A stretch of DNA of 64,000 nt from Cellvibrio zantedeschiae. GTDB taxonomy: Bacteria; Pseudomonadota; Gammaproteobacteria; Pseudomonadales; Cellvibrionaceae. The notes beneath the pieces are model-generated. The model had not been told where the DNA came from and ran no database searches. It saw only the letters and a program-made list of their open reading frames with translations. Made by a program: the position numbers and the translations under genes. Location: contig NZ_BMYZ01000002.1 in the NCBI RefSeq assembly GCF_014652535.1, positions 248,001 through 312,000 of the forward strand. Reading direction: 5' to 3'. Below, piece after piece: positions 54,613-63,919 of this stretch (its first letter is position 1; each line of letters begins with the position of its first letter).

Positions 54613-55146
54613 CTACCGGTCTTTTTCCATCACCAATTGCACGCTTCCAACTTTAAATCCGAACTTTGTCAGTGTTGATTCGTTCAACACTGTCGTTTCA
54701 TCTACGCGCCACATCCAGTCGTCCACGCTCAGGTTAATCATAGAGTTGTTGTACTTTACAGTTAACACATAATTTAAGTTGATTGCGTTGCCTGCAAATT
54801 GTCCCAGGCCCGTGCCCACAATATCACCAGCAGTTGCTGTGAATTTTGTGGGTTGGCTAGGGCTAAGTTTCCAGGTTCGGTATTGAACTTCACCATTATT
54901 GAAAACGAATTTTTCATCGAGCGTCCCAATATTATTTTGCCACGAGGCTTTTATAGTGGCTGTGAAATAACGGGTGACTTTTCCGCTACGGTTTTTCACA
55001 ACGCCTCGTGCAGTAATATTGCCATTAAAAAATTCTTGCGGAATTAGTGTGGGCTGATTTTTTGCGTAGTCGGAAAGTTGGATATTGGAGCAGGATGTCA
55101 ACGCCAAGGTGACGCAGGCAAGCAGGATAGGGTAGATGCGCTTCAT
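54613..55146 (-). CDS. DUF3833-family lipoprotein
   Basis: 177 residues. The lipobox LTSC follows a short signal (KRIYPILLACVTLA). The core EFFNGNITARGVVKNRSGKV, FNNGEVQYRTW and GNAINLNYVL fits DUF3833. The ATG at 55146 has AGG before it and gives a clean lipoprotein signal; an upstream ATG at 55176 does not. It ends five bases from the acyltransferase gene. Function unknown. Confidence 0.87.
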   Translation of the reverse strand: MKRIYPILLACVTLALTSCSNIQLSDYAKNQPTLIPQEFFNGNITARGVVKNRSGKVTRYFTATIKASWQNNIGTLDEKFVFNNGEVQYRTWKLSPSQPTKFTATAGDIVGTGLGQFAGNAINLNYVLTVKYNNSMINLSVDDWMWRVDETTVLNESTLTKFGFKVGSVQLVMEKDR

Positions 55147-55235
55147 GATAGAACCTGTAATTGTGGAAACTTTCATGAATACGTTGGGTAGCAGCGAATG
55201 GATGAGTCTCGCCGCTTCGATGATTTATCGGGCAT

Positions 55236-55264
55236 AAAAAAGCCAACTTTATAGTTGGCTTTTT
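55236..55264 (-). terminator. Terminator of ilvD
   Basis: AAAAAAGCCAAC, loop TTTATA, GTTGGCTTTTT; it follows ilvD on the minus strand by about 20 bases. Confidence 0.9.
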
Positions 55265-55285
55265 GGTAATGCGCGCAGTGTAAAA

Positions 55286-57130
55286 CTAATCCAGCTTACT
55301 TAAATCTCTCACCGCACCTTTATCCGCACTTGTCGCCAGCATTGCATAGGCTTTAAGTGATGCAGATACTTTGCGTGGGCGAACTTCGGTAGGCTTCCAG
55401 GCCGTTGGGCCTTTAGCATTTTCTTCAGCGCGACGAGCATCTAATTCGTTTTCGGTGAGTTGTACGTTGATGCTGCGGTTGGGGATATCGATTTTGATGA
55501 TGTCGCCAGTTCTCACTAAACCAATCGCACCGCCAGCTGCTGCTTCAGGTGATACGTGACCAATACTCAGACCTGAGGTTCCGCCAGAGAAGCGACCATC
55601 AGTCAAAAGCGCGCAAGCCTTGCCCAAACCTTGTGATTTCAAATAGCTGGTTGGATAGAGCATTTCCTGCATACCTGGGCCGCCTTTCGGGCCTTCGTAA
55701 CGGATGACGACTACATCGCCAGCTTTTACTTTTCCATCCAAAATATCCGCAACTGCTTTGTCCTGGCTTTCCACTACATAAGCCGGGCCTTCAAATACCC
55801 AGCAGCTTTCGTCCACGCCCGAGGTTTTTACTACACAGCCGTCTTCAGCAATATTGCCTTTCAGTACCGCCAAACCGCCTTCTTTGGAGTAGGCGTGTTC
55901 AACGGAGCGAATGCAACCTTCTACGCGGTCGGCATCTAGCGTTGGCCAGCGGGTAGATTGGCTGAAGGCAACTTGGGTTGGAATTCCCGCGGGGCCTGCA
56001 CGGTAGAACTCGGCCACTTTTTCATCGCTGGTGGAAATGATGTCCCATTTATCCAAAGCTTCCTGGAAGGTCTTACTGTGAACAGTGGGCAAATTCGCAT
56101 GGAATAAGCCGCCACGATTAAGCTCGGCCAAAATGCTCATAACACCGCCTGCGCGGTGCACGTCTTCCATGTGATATTTAGGCGTATTGGGGGCAACCTT
56201 ACACAATTGCGGAACCTTGCGGCTCAAACGGTCGATATCAAGCATTGTGAAAGGTACTTCACCTTCTTGTGCGGCGGCTAACAAGTGGAGAATGGTGTTG
56301 GTTGAACCACCCATTGCGATGTCGAGTGCCATAGCATTTTCAAAGGCGGCGAAGCTGGCGATTGAGCGTGGCAATACGCTTTCGTCATCTTGTTCGTAAT
56401 AGCGCTTGGTGTTTTCAACAATTCGACGGCCAGCTTCAAGGAAAAGATATTCGCGGTCGGCGTGGGTTGCCAAAGTGGAGCCGTTGCCAGGTAAAGAAAG
56501 ACCTAATGCTTCGGTCAAACAGTTCATGGAGTTGGCGGTAAACATGCCGGAACACGAGCCGCAAGTAGGGCAGGCAGAGCGCTCGTAAGCTTCTACTTTT
56601 TCGTCACTGGCGTTCTTGTCAGTACCAATTACGATGGCATCAACCAAGTCGAGCTTGTGTTCAGAGAGCTTGGTTTTACCGGCTTCCATTGGGCCGCCAG
56701 ATACAAAAATCACCGGAATATTCAGACGCATAGCCGCCATCAGCATACCGGGGGTGATTTTGTCGCAGTTAGATATACACACAATGGCATCCGCACAGTG
56801 GGCGTTCACCATATATTCCACTGAGTCTGCGATGATGTCGCGGCTTGGCAAGCTATAGAGCATGCCGTCATGACCCATGGCGATACCGTCATCTACCGCG
56901 ATGGTGTTGAATTCTTTAGCGACACCGCCAGCTTTTTCAATTTCGCGCGCTACTAACTGGCCCAGGTCTTTAAGGTGCACATGGCCTGGTACAAATTGGG
57001 TAAAGGAGTTGGCGATGGCGATAATAGGTTTGTCGAAATCACCATCTTTCATACCGGTGGCGCGCCAGAGTGCGCGAGCGCCCGCCATATTGCGGCCAGA
57101 TGTGGTGGTTTTGGAACGATAAACAGGCAT
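55286..57130 (-). CDS. ilvD: Dihydroxy-acid dehydratase
   Basis: 614 residues, full length. Cluster ligands appear in [12 protein letters not shown] and [43 protein letters not shown] (C-terminal signature, given in part) is intact. It converts 2,3-dihydroxy acids to the 2-oxo acids of valine and isoleucine synthesis. GAGG lies before the ATG. A 21-residue ORF with a strong ribosome site ends nine bases before the start and may control it. Confidence 0.97.
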   Translation of the reverse strand: MPVYRSKTTTSGRNMAGARALWRATGMKDGDFDKPIIAIANSFTQFVPGHVHLKDLGQLVAREIEKAGGVAKEFNTIAVDDGIAMGHDGMLYSLPSRDIIADSVEYMVNAHCADAIVCISNCDKITPGMLMAAMRLNIPVIFVSGGPMEAGKTKLSEHKLDLVDAIVIGTDKNASDEKVEAYERSACPTCGSCSGMFTANSMNCLTEALGLSLPGNGSTLATHADREYLFLEAGRRIVENTKRYYEQDDESVLPRSIASFAAFENAMALDIAMGGSTNTILHLLAAAQEGEVPFTMLDIDRLSRKVPQLCKVAPNTPKYHMEDVHRAGGVMSILAELNRGGLFHANLPTVHSKTFQEALDKWDIISTSDEKVAEFYRAGPAGIPTQVAFSQSTRWPTLDADRVEGCIRSVEHAYSKEGGLAVLKGNIAEDGCVVKTSGVDESCWVFEGPAYVVESQDKAVADILDGKVKAGDVVVIRYEGPKGGPGMQEMLYPTSYLKSQGLGKACALLTDGRFSGGTSGLSIGHVSPEAAAGGAIGLVRTGDIIKIDIPNRSINVQLTENELDARRAEENAKGPTAWKPTEVRPRKVSASLKAYAMLATSADKGAVRDLSKLD

Positions 57131-57139
57131 GGGCTTACC

Positions 57140-57205
57140 TCAAATATAACTGCCGAAAGGGGCGGGTAGTGGCGAAATAGTGTAAAAATGGAAGGCCGTT
57201 ATCAT
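57140..57205 (-). CDS. Short upstream ORF (possible leader peptide) of ilvD
   Basis: 21 codons (MITAFHFYTISPLPAPFGSY plus Ile) with AAAGGAGG nine bases before the ATG, a better ribosome site than that of ilvD itself. Its stop codon TGA overlaps the ilvD ribosome site, so translation of the two is likely coupled. It has three isoleucines and one leucine, not enough to call it a classical branched-chain attenuator peptide. Confidence 0.5.
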   Translation of the reverse strand: MITAFHFYTISPLPAPFGSYI

Positions 57206-57246
57206 AGCAGAAATCCTCCTTTCAAACTTAGCTTTTACGGGTTTCA

Positions 57247-57277
57247 GGAGCATGCCGGTATCTGGAGCATGCCGGTA
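57247..57277. repeat. Short direct repeat, 17-bp period
   Basis: GGAGCATGCCGGTA occurs twice, 17 bases apart, upstream of the ilvD leader ORF. GCATGC is palindromic. It may be a duplicated regulator site or simple slippage. Confidence 0.7.
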
Positions 57278-57318
57278 AATGAGTGACCGTTAAAACGAAT
57301 CACGCGAACGGACTTTCG

Positions 57319-58259
57319 CTATTTAGAATAAAAGGACGGTTCGCCGGGCGGGCGTGTCTTAAAACGTCTGTGTACCCACAAATATTGATCGGGTTGTTTT
57401 CGTATCGCTTGTTCAAAAATTTTATTGATACGCGTGCTATCAGCTAAATCGTCGCCAGACGGAAAACTCTCCAAAGGCGCTTTCAGTTCTATGGAGTAGC
57501 GCCCGTCGGCATCGCGAAAATGTAAAAAGGGAATGACTAGCGCGTTACCCAATTTTGCAAAGCGGCCAGTGCCCGGTACGGTTGCCGCTTGAACACCAAA
57601 AAAAGGTGCAAAAATACTATGTTGGATTCCGTAATCCTGATCGGGTGCATACCAAACGATATGTCCCGCTTTGAGGTTGCGAGCGAGCTTAAGAGTTTCA
57701 ACACTTATGATTGACTCTCCGTTATAACTTTCGCGCGCCTTAACTAACATGTAAGCCAATAGCGGATTGGGATCTTGCCGATAAAAAACGTCAAATTTTT
57801 CATGGAGCGCAAGAATTCTTCCGCAAATTTCCATGGTGGTCATGTGGCAACCCATCAGTAAAACACCTTTACCTTGCGCTTTTGCTGCATGCAAATGCTC
57901 CAATCCATTAATGCGATAAGAATTTTTCAGGCGCTCGGCAGGTCCCCAAAGAGCGACAGCGCCTTCAAAAAAACCTATGCCACAGGAATATATGATGTTG
58001 CGAATCAAAACGTCCCGCTCGTCATCTTTTAGCTCAGGCATACATAAACGCAGGTTGGTATCTGCAATGCGTTTGCGGCGCGTGCGATGTGAAAAAATAG
58101 CCATCCCAAAGCTTTGCCCAGATGAATGTTAATGCTTAAGGGTAAATGCGCTACCAGCTTGAGGAGGCCCAGCATTAGCCAGGTTAGCCAGTAGCGAGGA
58201 CCTAAAAAGGACCAGCGAAAGACAGGCGGAAGGTGTTTGTCTTCAACAAGTTTTTTCAT
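57319..58259 (-). pseudogene. LpxL/HtrB-type lipid A acyltransferase, split by a one-base frameshift
   Basis: The frame from 58259 encodes a normal LpxL N-terminus (FRWSFLGPRYWLTWLMLGLL) but runs out of register near 58090. The next frame, from 58104, encodes the rest: RRKRIADTNLRLCMPEL, the catalytic HX4E motif GCHMTTMEI, VWYAPDQDYG and LWVHRRFKTRPPGEPSFYSK. One added T in the six-T run (58092-58097, minus strand) would join the two into about 313 residues with the spacing seen in E. coli LpxL. All conserved motifs remain, so decay is recent if real. A sequencing error in the run, or slippage during transcription, is also possible. Confidence 0.85.
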
Positions 58260-58357
58260 GCGGTATTATTAAGCGATGATTAATGCGTGAGGATTACGAA
58301 AATTTTCCGCGTTAATAGGGAGTGGAAAATATAAAAAGCATTCACTTTATGATCATT

Positions 58358-58392
58358 CTCCTTCACCAGCTTAACTTCAGCTGGTGAAGGAG
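58358..58392 (-). terminator. 13-bp hairpin after argA
   Basis: CTCCTTCACCAGC, 9-base loop, GCTGGTGAAGGAG, starting nine bases after the argA stop. There is no U-run, so it may protect the mRNA end or act with other factors and not be a classical terminator. Confidence 0.6.
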
Positions 58393-58400
58393 GGGATGAG

Positions 58401-59732
58401 TTAATTAACCAATTGCTTGATAAAAATTTTTGAATTGCGTTGATAGTTGTAAAGCACTTGCTTGGCAATTGGCAGGTCTTCCAATTTGCCTTGCTCAAAA
58501 CCTTGTTCAATAAACCAATGTGCGGTTTGTGTTGTCAGCAAAAATAATTGCTTCAGATTTTGCTTACGAGCTTGTGCTTCCATTTGTTGTAATAAGGCTG
58601 CGGCGCGGCCACCGTTACGATAATCCGGATGAGTTGCCACACACGAAAGCTCTGCCATATCGCTATAAGGATAAAGCGCAGCGCATGCGACTATAGTGCC
58701 GTCTTTATCCATCACGTGAAATTTATTGATTTCAGTTTCCAACAATTCCCGTGAGCGACGCACCAAAATGCCTGCTTCTTCCAGCGGACGAATCAAATTT
58801 AAAATACCCGCCACGTCGTCAATCGTTGCTTTACGCAATTGCTCGTATTGGCCGGAATAAATCATGGTTCCCAAACCATCGCGTGTAAATAATTCTGTGA
58901 GTAAGGCGCCGTCGGTGGCATAGCTCATGAGTTGCGCACGTTGAACACCTTGCAAGCAACTTAAATAACATGCGCTCAGTGCTTGTTGTAAATCGTGATT
59001 AAGGTGCTCGCCATTAGTAGTGAGGTAATCCTGGCATTCTTTTAACGACAACTGACGAACCAGATTACCTTCTTCGTCTGTCACGCCATTGCCTTCAACA
59101 AAAGCGAGCAACTTATCAGCTTTGAGCGCACTGGCAACGTGAGTTGCAACATCGCTAAAAGACAAATTAAAAATTTCACCGGTAGGTGAATAACCCATTG
59201 GAGACAAGAGAACGACCGCACCAGGGTTCAACACACTTTGCAGTGATTGCACATTCACTTTGCGCACTTTGCCCGTGTGTTGCAAATCCACACCCTCGAT
59301 AACACCATAAGGCATAGCCACCACAAAGTTACCGCTAATGACTTGCATGTCTGCATCGTGCATAGGGGAATTCGGCAGCCCGGTAGATAAGGCCGCTTCG
59401 ACAGTTGTACGTGCTTCACCGATGGCTTGGATAACCAGTCGTAAACTTTCGGTATCCGTAATGCGTAAACGCTCGTGAAATTGGCTGTAGGTATCTGCCA
59501 ATTGCAAACGCTCATCAATTTGCGGCCGCGCGCCATGCACAAGCACTAGTTTCACATCCAAACTACATAGCAACGCAATGTCGTGGACAATGTTGTGAAA
59601 GTTAGCGTGAGTGATAGCTTCGCCCGGCAACATAATCACAAAGGTTTTGTCGCTGTGCCGATTAATGTACGGCGTCGAGTGACGAAACCATTTAACGTAT
59701 TCTTGTGTATTAGAGGCTTGAGTGTTGGACAC
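58401..59732 (-). CDS. argA: Amino-acid N-acetyltransferase (N-acetylglutamate synthase)
   Basis: 443 residues. An N-terminal amino-acid-kinase-like domain (about 1-290), which binds arginine as feedback inhibitor in this family, is fused to a C-terminal GNAT domain (about 295-440; LSCVATHPDYRNGGRAAALLQQ). It catalyses the first step of arginine synthesis. The start is a GTG with AAGAGAA before it. It is the third gene of the argE / oxidoreductase / argA operon, 23 bases after the oxidoreductase. Confidence 0.97.
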   Translation of the reverse strand: MSNTQASNTQEYVKWFRHSTPYINRHSDKTFVIMLPGEAITHANFHNIVHDIALLCSLDVKLVLVHGARPQIDERLQLADTYSQFHERLRITDTESLRLVIQAIGEARTTVEAALSTGLPNSPMHDADMQVISGNFVVAMPYGVIEGVDLQHTGKVRKVNVQSLQSVLNPGAVVLLSPMGYSPTGEIFNLSFSDVATHVASALKADKLLAFVEGNGVTDEEGNLVRQLSLKECQDYLTTNGEHLNHDLQQALSACYLSCLQGVQRAQLMSYATDGALLTELFTRDGLGTMIYSGQYEQLRKATIDDVAGILNLIRPLEEAGILVRRSRELLETEINKFHVMDKDGTIVACAALYPYSDMAELSCVATHPDYRNGGRAAALLQQMEAQARKQNLKQLFLLTTQTAHWFIEQGFEQGKLEDLPIAKQVLYNYQRNSKIFIKQLVN

Positions 59733-59755
59733 GGTAGTTCTCTTAAATAAAGTAC

Positions 59756-60793
59756 TTAAACCAAAATAGTTTTTTGCAGCTTATTGCTTTCATCTGCGGC
59801 GAGTAGCATTTCAACTGCTAATAATGCCTGTTGTGCGGGAAAACGCAACGTATCTTTGCCGTTTATGGCATCGGCGATATTGCGGTAAAACATTTCGTAA
59901 CAACCGTGCTCGCTTTCAACTTGTGTTCGCCTAACGCCACCTTCGCCTTGTATCGCCAGTATTCCGATATTATCGCTGCCATGATTTGCCCAGTTGGTTT
60001 GATAGGGGCGTGAACCATTCATAAGTTGTTGCTCTTGTACATCCTGTCCGAATTTTAAAAACGAACCTTTGTTGCCATGTATGCTCACAGTTGCGCCTTT
60101 CTCGCTAACGAAAGTGCTTGAGCGTAAAAGCGCTCGCATATCAGCGTAATGAAAACAGACATTAAAATAATCGGTAGAACCTTCTGCACGGCGCAAGCTG
60201 CGCATATCAGCATTAACTGCTTGTGGTCGTCCAAACAAGGTCAGCATGGAATCCAGCATGTGCACACCCAAATCCCACCAGGTTCCAGAACCGGGCAACT
60301 TATCCTCTTTCCACAGTTTGTGCGTGATGTTGTTACGGTAGCGGTCATAGTGCCATTCAATTTCCACTACGCGGCCGAGCGTTTCATCTGCCAATATCTT
60401 TTGTACAGTGAGGTGATCAGTCTCCAAACGCTTGTTGTGAAAAACTGCCAGAATTTTTTGTTGTTGCTCTGCGAGCGCAATAAGCTCTTTACCCTCTGCA
60501 ATTGACAGCGTAAAAGGTTTTTCTGTTACCACATGTTTGCCAGCGAGCAATGCAGCTTTGGTCATGGGGTAATGGTGTTCATTAGGTGTATTGACCACCA
60601 CAAGATCAATCGCAGGATTAGCGAGAATATCGTTAAAATTTTTTACGATTTGTACATCAGCAAAATCTTGCAACGCACTCTTATCGGAGCGTTGTAAAAC
60701 TGTATGTAAATATAATTGCGGCTCCGCTGCAATCAGCGGAGCGTGAAAAACTTTTCCGGACATGCCGTAGGAACAAAGGGCTACATTCAACAT
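59756..60793 (-). CDS. Gfo/Idh/MocA-family oxidoreductase
   Basis: 345 residues. The N-terminal Rossmann domain has an altered nucleotide loop (CSYGMSGKVFHAPL) and the conserved lysine motif VVTEKPFTL; the C-terminal domain is the family alpha/beta dimerisation domain with WWDLGVHMLDSMLTLFG, where Asp and His are catalytic. It resembles the YdgJ/YhhX group acting on sugars or cyclitols. It lies between argE and argA with gaps of 17 and 23 bases, so it is co-transcribed, though no role in arginine synthesis is known. Confidence 0.92.
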   Translation of the reverse strand: MLNVALCSYGMSGKVFHAPLIAAEPQLYLHTVLQRSDKSALQDFADVQIVKNFNDILANPAIDLVVVNTPNEHHYPMTKAALLAGKHVVTEKPFTLSIAEGKELIALAEQQQKILAVFHNKRLETDHLTVQKILADETLGRVVEIEWHYDRYRNNITHKLWKEDKLPGSGTWWDLGVHMLDSMLTLFGRPQAVNADMRSLRRAEGSTDYFNVCFHYADMRALLRSSTFVSEKGATVSIHGNKGSFLKFGQDVQEQQLMNGSRPYQTNWANHGSDNIGILAIQGEGGVRRTQVESEHGCYEMFYRNIADAINGKDTLRFPAQQALLAVEMLLAADESNKLQKTILV

Positions 60794-60810
60794 ATTAACA
60801 ACACTATTTT

Positions 60811-61965
60811 CTAAGATTTAAAACAAAATTTCCTAATCAATTCCTGCACAATTTTTACTGCCGGTTCAAGTTGGTCGATACTGATAAATTCATCGGGTTG
60901 GTGAGCCTGGTTAATGGAGCCGGGGCCAAGTACCACTGTCTGCATGCCGAGTTGCTGTAAAAAAGGTGCTTCTGTGGCGAAGGCGACACTTTCAGATACA
61001 TGACCGGTTAGTTGTTCACACACTTTTACCAGTTCGGATGTTGCAGGCTCGTCAAAAGGTTCTACGCCTTCAAATAAAGATGAAAAAACAATATCGGTTC
61101 CGCTTGTTTCTGCAATAGGCGTTAAACGATTTTGAATGGCAGTGCGTAATTCTTCATTGTCCATGCCCGGTAACAAACGCAAATCAAAATGCAATTCGCA
61201 TTCACCGCAAATTCTGTTGGCGCCGTCGCCGCCGTGAATGCAGCCCAAATTTAACGTGGGGGTTTGTACGGCAAAACCAGGGTTGCGATATTTCAATTGT
61301 AAATCGCTGCGCAAGCTCATGAGTTCCGTCATTACCTGCGTCATAGCATCCAATGCACTTTTTCCCAAGGCGGGGTTAGATGAGTGACCCGCTTGTCCGC
61401 GCACGCGAATCGCTTCCATCATAATGCCCTTATGCATGCGGATTGGAACAAGTTCAGTGGGTTCGCCAATCACCGCATAGCGCGCTTTGGGCTTGCCCAT
61501 GTCTGCTAATGCGCGTGCACCACTCATGCTACTTTCCTCGTCAGCAGTCGCAAGGATAATAAGTGGTTGTTTTAAGGGTTTATCTAAAAAAGGTTTTATC
61601 GCCGCCAAAATCACGGGGAAAAATCCTTTCATATCCGTAGCGCCCAAACCAAAAAGTTTTCCGTCTTTTTCGGTGAGTTTGAATGGATCTGTCTGCCAGC
61701 GGTCGGCGTCGTAAGGTACTGTATCGCTATGACCTGCCAGTACCAAACCGCCATCACCACTGCCAAGTGTGGCAATCAGGTTTGCTTTGCCCGTTTGTGC
61801 GAGCGGAATAATTTGTGTGTTAAATCCCAAATCGCTGAACCAGGATGCGAGTAGTTCAATGACAGCCAAATTAGGCATATCCCAACTTGCAACTCCGCAG
61901 CTTACAGAGGGTAATGCTACAAGTTGGGCGAGTTGGATTTGATAGGTTTTGAGGTCGATAGTCAT
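60811..61965 (-). CDS. argE: Acetylornithine deacetylase
   Basis: 384 residues, M20 metallopeptidase family. Metal ligands are visible in AGHSDTVPYD, GATDMKGF and ADEESSMSGA, and QAGHSSNPALG marks the lid domain. It releases ornithine from N-acetylornithine. The ATG at 61965 gives the family start; the TTG at 62028 is rejected. It is the first gene of the operon that ends with argA and diverges from the GspE-type ATPase. Confidence 0.95.
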   Translation of the reverse strand: MTIDLKTYQIQLAQLVALPSVSCGVASWDMPNLAVIELLASWFSDLGFNTQIIPLAQTGKANLIATLGSGDGGLVLAGHSDTVPYDADRWQTDPFKLTEKDGKLFGLGATDMKGFFPVILAAIKPFLDKPLKQPLIILATADEESSMSGARALADMGKPKARYAVIGEPTELVPIRMHKGIMMEAIRVRGQAGHSSNPALGKSALDAMTQVMTELMSLRSDLQLKYRNPGFAVQTPTLNLGCIHGGDGANRICGECELHFDLRLLPGMDNEELRTAIQNRLTPIAETSGTDIVFSSLFEGVEPFDEPATSELVKVCEQLTGHVSESVAFATEAPFLQQLGMQTVVLGPGSINQAHQPDEFISIDQLEPAVKIVQELIRKFCFKS

Positions 61966-62153
61966 GTTGTAATCCGTATGCCTAAGCCATAAATGCAGAC
62001 GTTGATATAAGGCTTTAGTTGCAGACAATCGCCCAATGCTCTTTGAATTGCAAGCATGATATTGCGACTTACGGGAATCACGAGCTGGCTAGTGTCCCTA
62101 ATCAGCTAGACTAGCTACAATTCATATATAAAGAAAATATCAGGAATTGGTGT

Positions 62154-63917
62154 ATGGCCTTGGACCTAGTGTTGGATTTGCGTGGCGTCTTAATGGATTT
62201 GGTGGCCGACGGTCGCCTGCTGCAGGAAGATGCAAATGTATTGTTGGGCGCGTCGCGTACGCGTGAACAGGCGATTATGCATCCCATCGTTTATATCGCC
62301 TCGCAAAATTTGGATGATCACAAGCGCCCCGGCAAAATGCTGGATGGCGATGCTTTAACCGAATGGTTAGCCGAAAAATCGAAACATCCGCTCGTTCACA
62401 TTGATCCCATGAAAATCAACACCGCCAAGGTAACCGAAATTATGGGTTATGCCTTTGCGAAGCGCCACGGTATTTTGTGTGTTGAAGTGACACAGGATGA
62501 AGTCGTGGTCGCCTGTACCCAGCCTTTTGTGAGTGGCTGGGAGCCGCAACTTGAGCATGTAGCGCGTCGTCGCGTCAGGCGTGTAATTGCCAATCCGGCG
62601 GATATCGAACGTTATATGGTGGAGTTTTACACACTCGCGCGTTCAGTGACGGGCGCAAGCGGCGGTGCCTCGGCTTCTGCGATTACCAACTTCGAGCAGT
62701 TGGTGGAGTTGGGCAAATCAACTGATCCTGACGCGAATGACCAGCACATCGTAAAAATTGTGGATTGGTTGCTTCAATATGCTTATGACCAGCGCGCGAG
62801 TGATATTCATATAGAACCACGCAGAGAAGTAGGGCGCATTCGTTTTCGTATCGACGGTGTTTTGCATTACGTTTACGAGTTGCCGGCGAATGTTGCGACA
62901 GCGGTTACCAGCCGTTTTAAAGTGTTGGGACGCATGGATATCTCCGAGCGCCGCAAACCGCAAGATGGCCGTATCAAAACTCGCCGTAGCGATGGTAGTG
63001 AAATTGAATTGCGGATGAGCACCTTGCCAACGGCTTTCGGCGAAAAATTGGTCATGCGTATTTTTGATCCAGAAGTATTATTGCGCAGCTTTACTGATTT
63101 GGGGTTGGTGGGTGAAGACTACACGCGCTGGCGCACCATGCTTGATCGCCCTAATGGAATTGTGTTGGTCACTGGCCCAACGGGTTCCGGTAAAACCACA
63201 ACGCTTTATTCGTCCTTGCGCCAAATTTCCACTGCAGAAGTTAATGTAAGCACCATTGAAGATCCTATCGAAATGGTGGAAGAAAGTTTTAACCAAACGC
63301 AAGTGCATCACAAAATTGGTTTGGATTTCGCCGCTGGTATTCGCAGTTTAATGCGGCAGGATCCAGACATTATTATGGTGGGCGAAATTCGCGATTTGGA
63401 AACCGCGCAAATGGCGGTGCAAGCAGCACTCACCGGCCACTTGGTGTTATCAACTGTTCATACTAACGACGCACCTTCAACAGTCGCACGTATGCTGGAT
63501 TTGGGAATTCCTTCTTATTTAATTAATGCCACTTTACTTGGTGTTATGGCCCAGCGTTTAGTGCGCACACTTTGTCCGCACTGCAAGGAAGAAGGGCAAA
63601 TCAGTAGCGATGACTGGCAACAATTAGTTGCGCCCTGGAAAGTAAATGTTCCCGCTAAAATTTGCCGTCCCGTAGGCTGTCTGGAGTGTCGCAACACCGG
63701 TTATTTAGGTCGCCAGGGTTTATACGAGATTTTAGTTTTATCCGAAACACTTAAAGAAAAAATCACCAGTGATTGTAATATTATTGATATGCGCCGCCAG
63801 GCAATGAAAGAAGGTATGCGCACTTTGCGTTTGTCCGGCGCACAAAAAATTGCTGCGGGTTTAACTACTCTGGAGGAAGTTTTACGTGTTGCACCGCCAG
63901 CGGAAAAGGCAAACTAA
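62154..63917 (+). CDS. GspE/PilB-type secretion ATPase
   Basis: 587 residues. An N-terminal GspE/PilB N-domain (about 60-150) precedes the ATPase: ASDIHIEPRREVG, Walker A TGPTGSGKTTTLYSSL, the Asp box EDPIE, Walker B IIMVGEIRDLETAQMA and the His box STVHTNDAPS. The tetracysteine zinc motif CPHCKE...CLECRNTGY is present. It should power a type II secretion or type IV pilus-like machine, but no partner genes are nearby. AGGAATT lies eight bases before the ATG. A similar isolated gene sits near argA in Pseudomonas. Confidence 0.93.
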   Translation: MALDLVLDLRGVLMDLVADGRLLQEDANVLLGASRTREQAIMHPIVYIASQNLDDHKRPGKMLDGDALTEWLAEKSKHPLVHIDPMKINTAKVTEIMGYAFAKRHGILCVEVTQDEVVVACTQPFVSGWEPQLEHVARRRVRRVIANPADIERYMVEFYTLARSVTGASGGASASAITNFEQLVELGKSTDPDANDQHIVKIVDWLLQYAYDQRASDIHIEPRREVGRIRFRIDGVLHYVYELPANVATAVTSRFKVLGRMDISERRKPQDGRIKTRRSDGSEIELRMSTLPTAFGEKLVMRIFDPEVLLRSFTDLGLVGEDYTRWRTMLDRPNGIVLVTGPTGSGKTTTLYSSLRQISTAEVNVSTIEDPIEMVEESFNQTQVHHKIGLDFAAGIRSLMRQDPDIIMVGEIRDLETAQMAVQAALTGHLVLSTVHTNDAPSTVARMLDLGIPSYLINATLLGVMAQRLVRTLCPHCKEEGQISSDDWQQLVAPWKVNVPAKICRPVGCLECRNTGYLGRQGLYEILVLSETLKEKITSDCNIIDMRRQAMKEGMRTLRLSGAQKIAAGLTTLEEVLRVAPPAEKAN

Positions 63918-63919
63918 TC

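Noticed and set aside
58080-58110. Programmed -1 ribosomal frameshift in the lpxL-type gene
   Set aside because: The sequence A TTT TTT C allows poor re-pairing in the first site and no stimulatory structure was seen; loss of one T explains it more simply.
58029-58259. Independent 76-residue gene
   Set aside because: It is the N-terminal half of the LpxL-type protein cut off by the frameshift.
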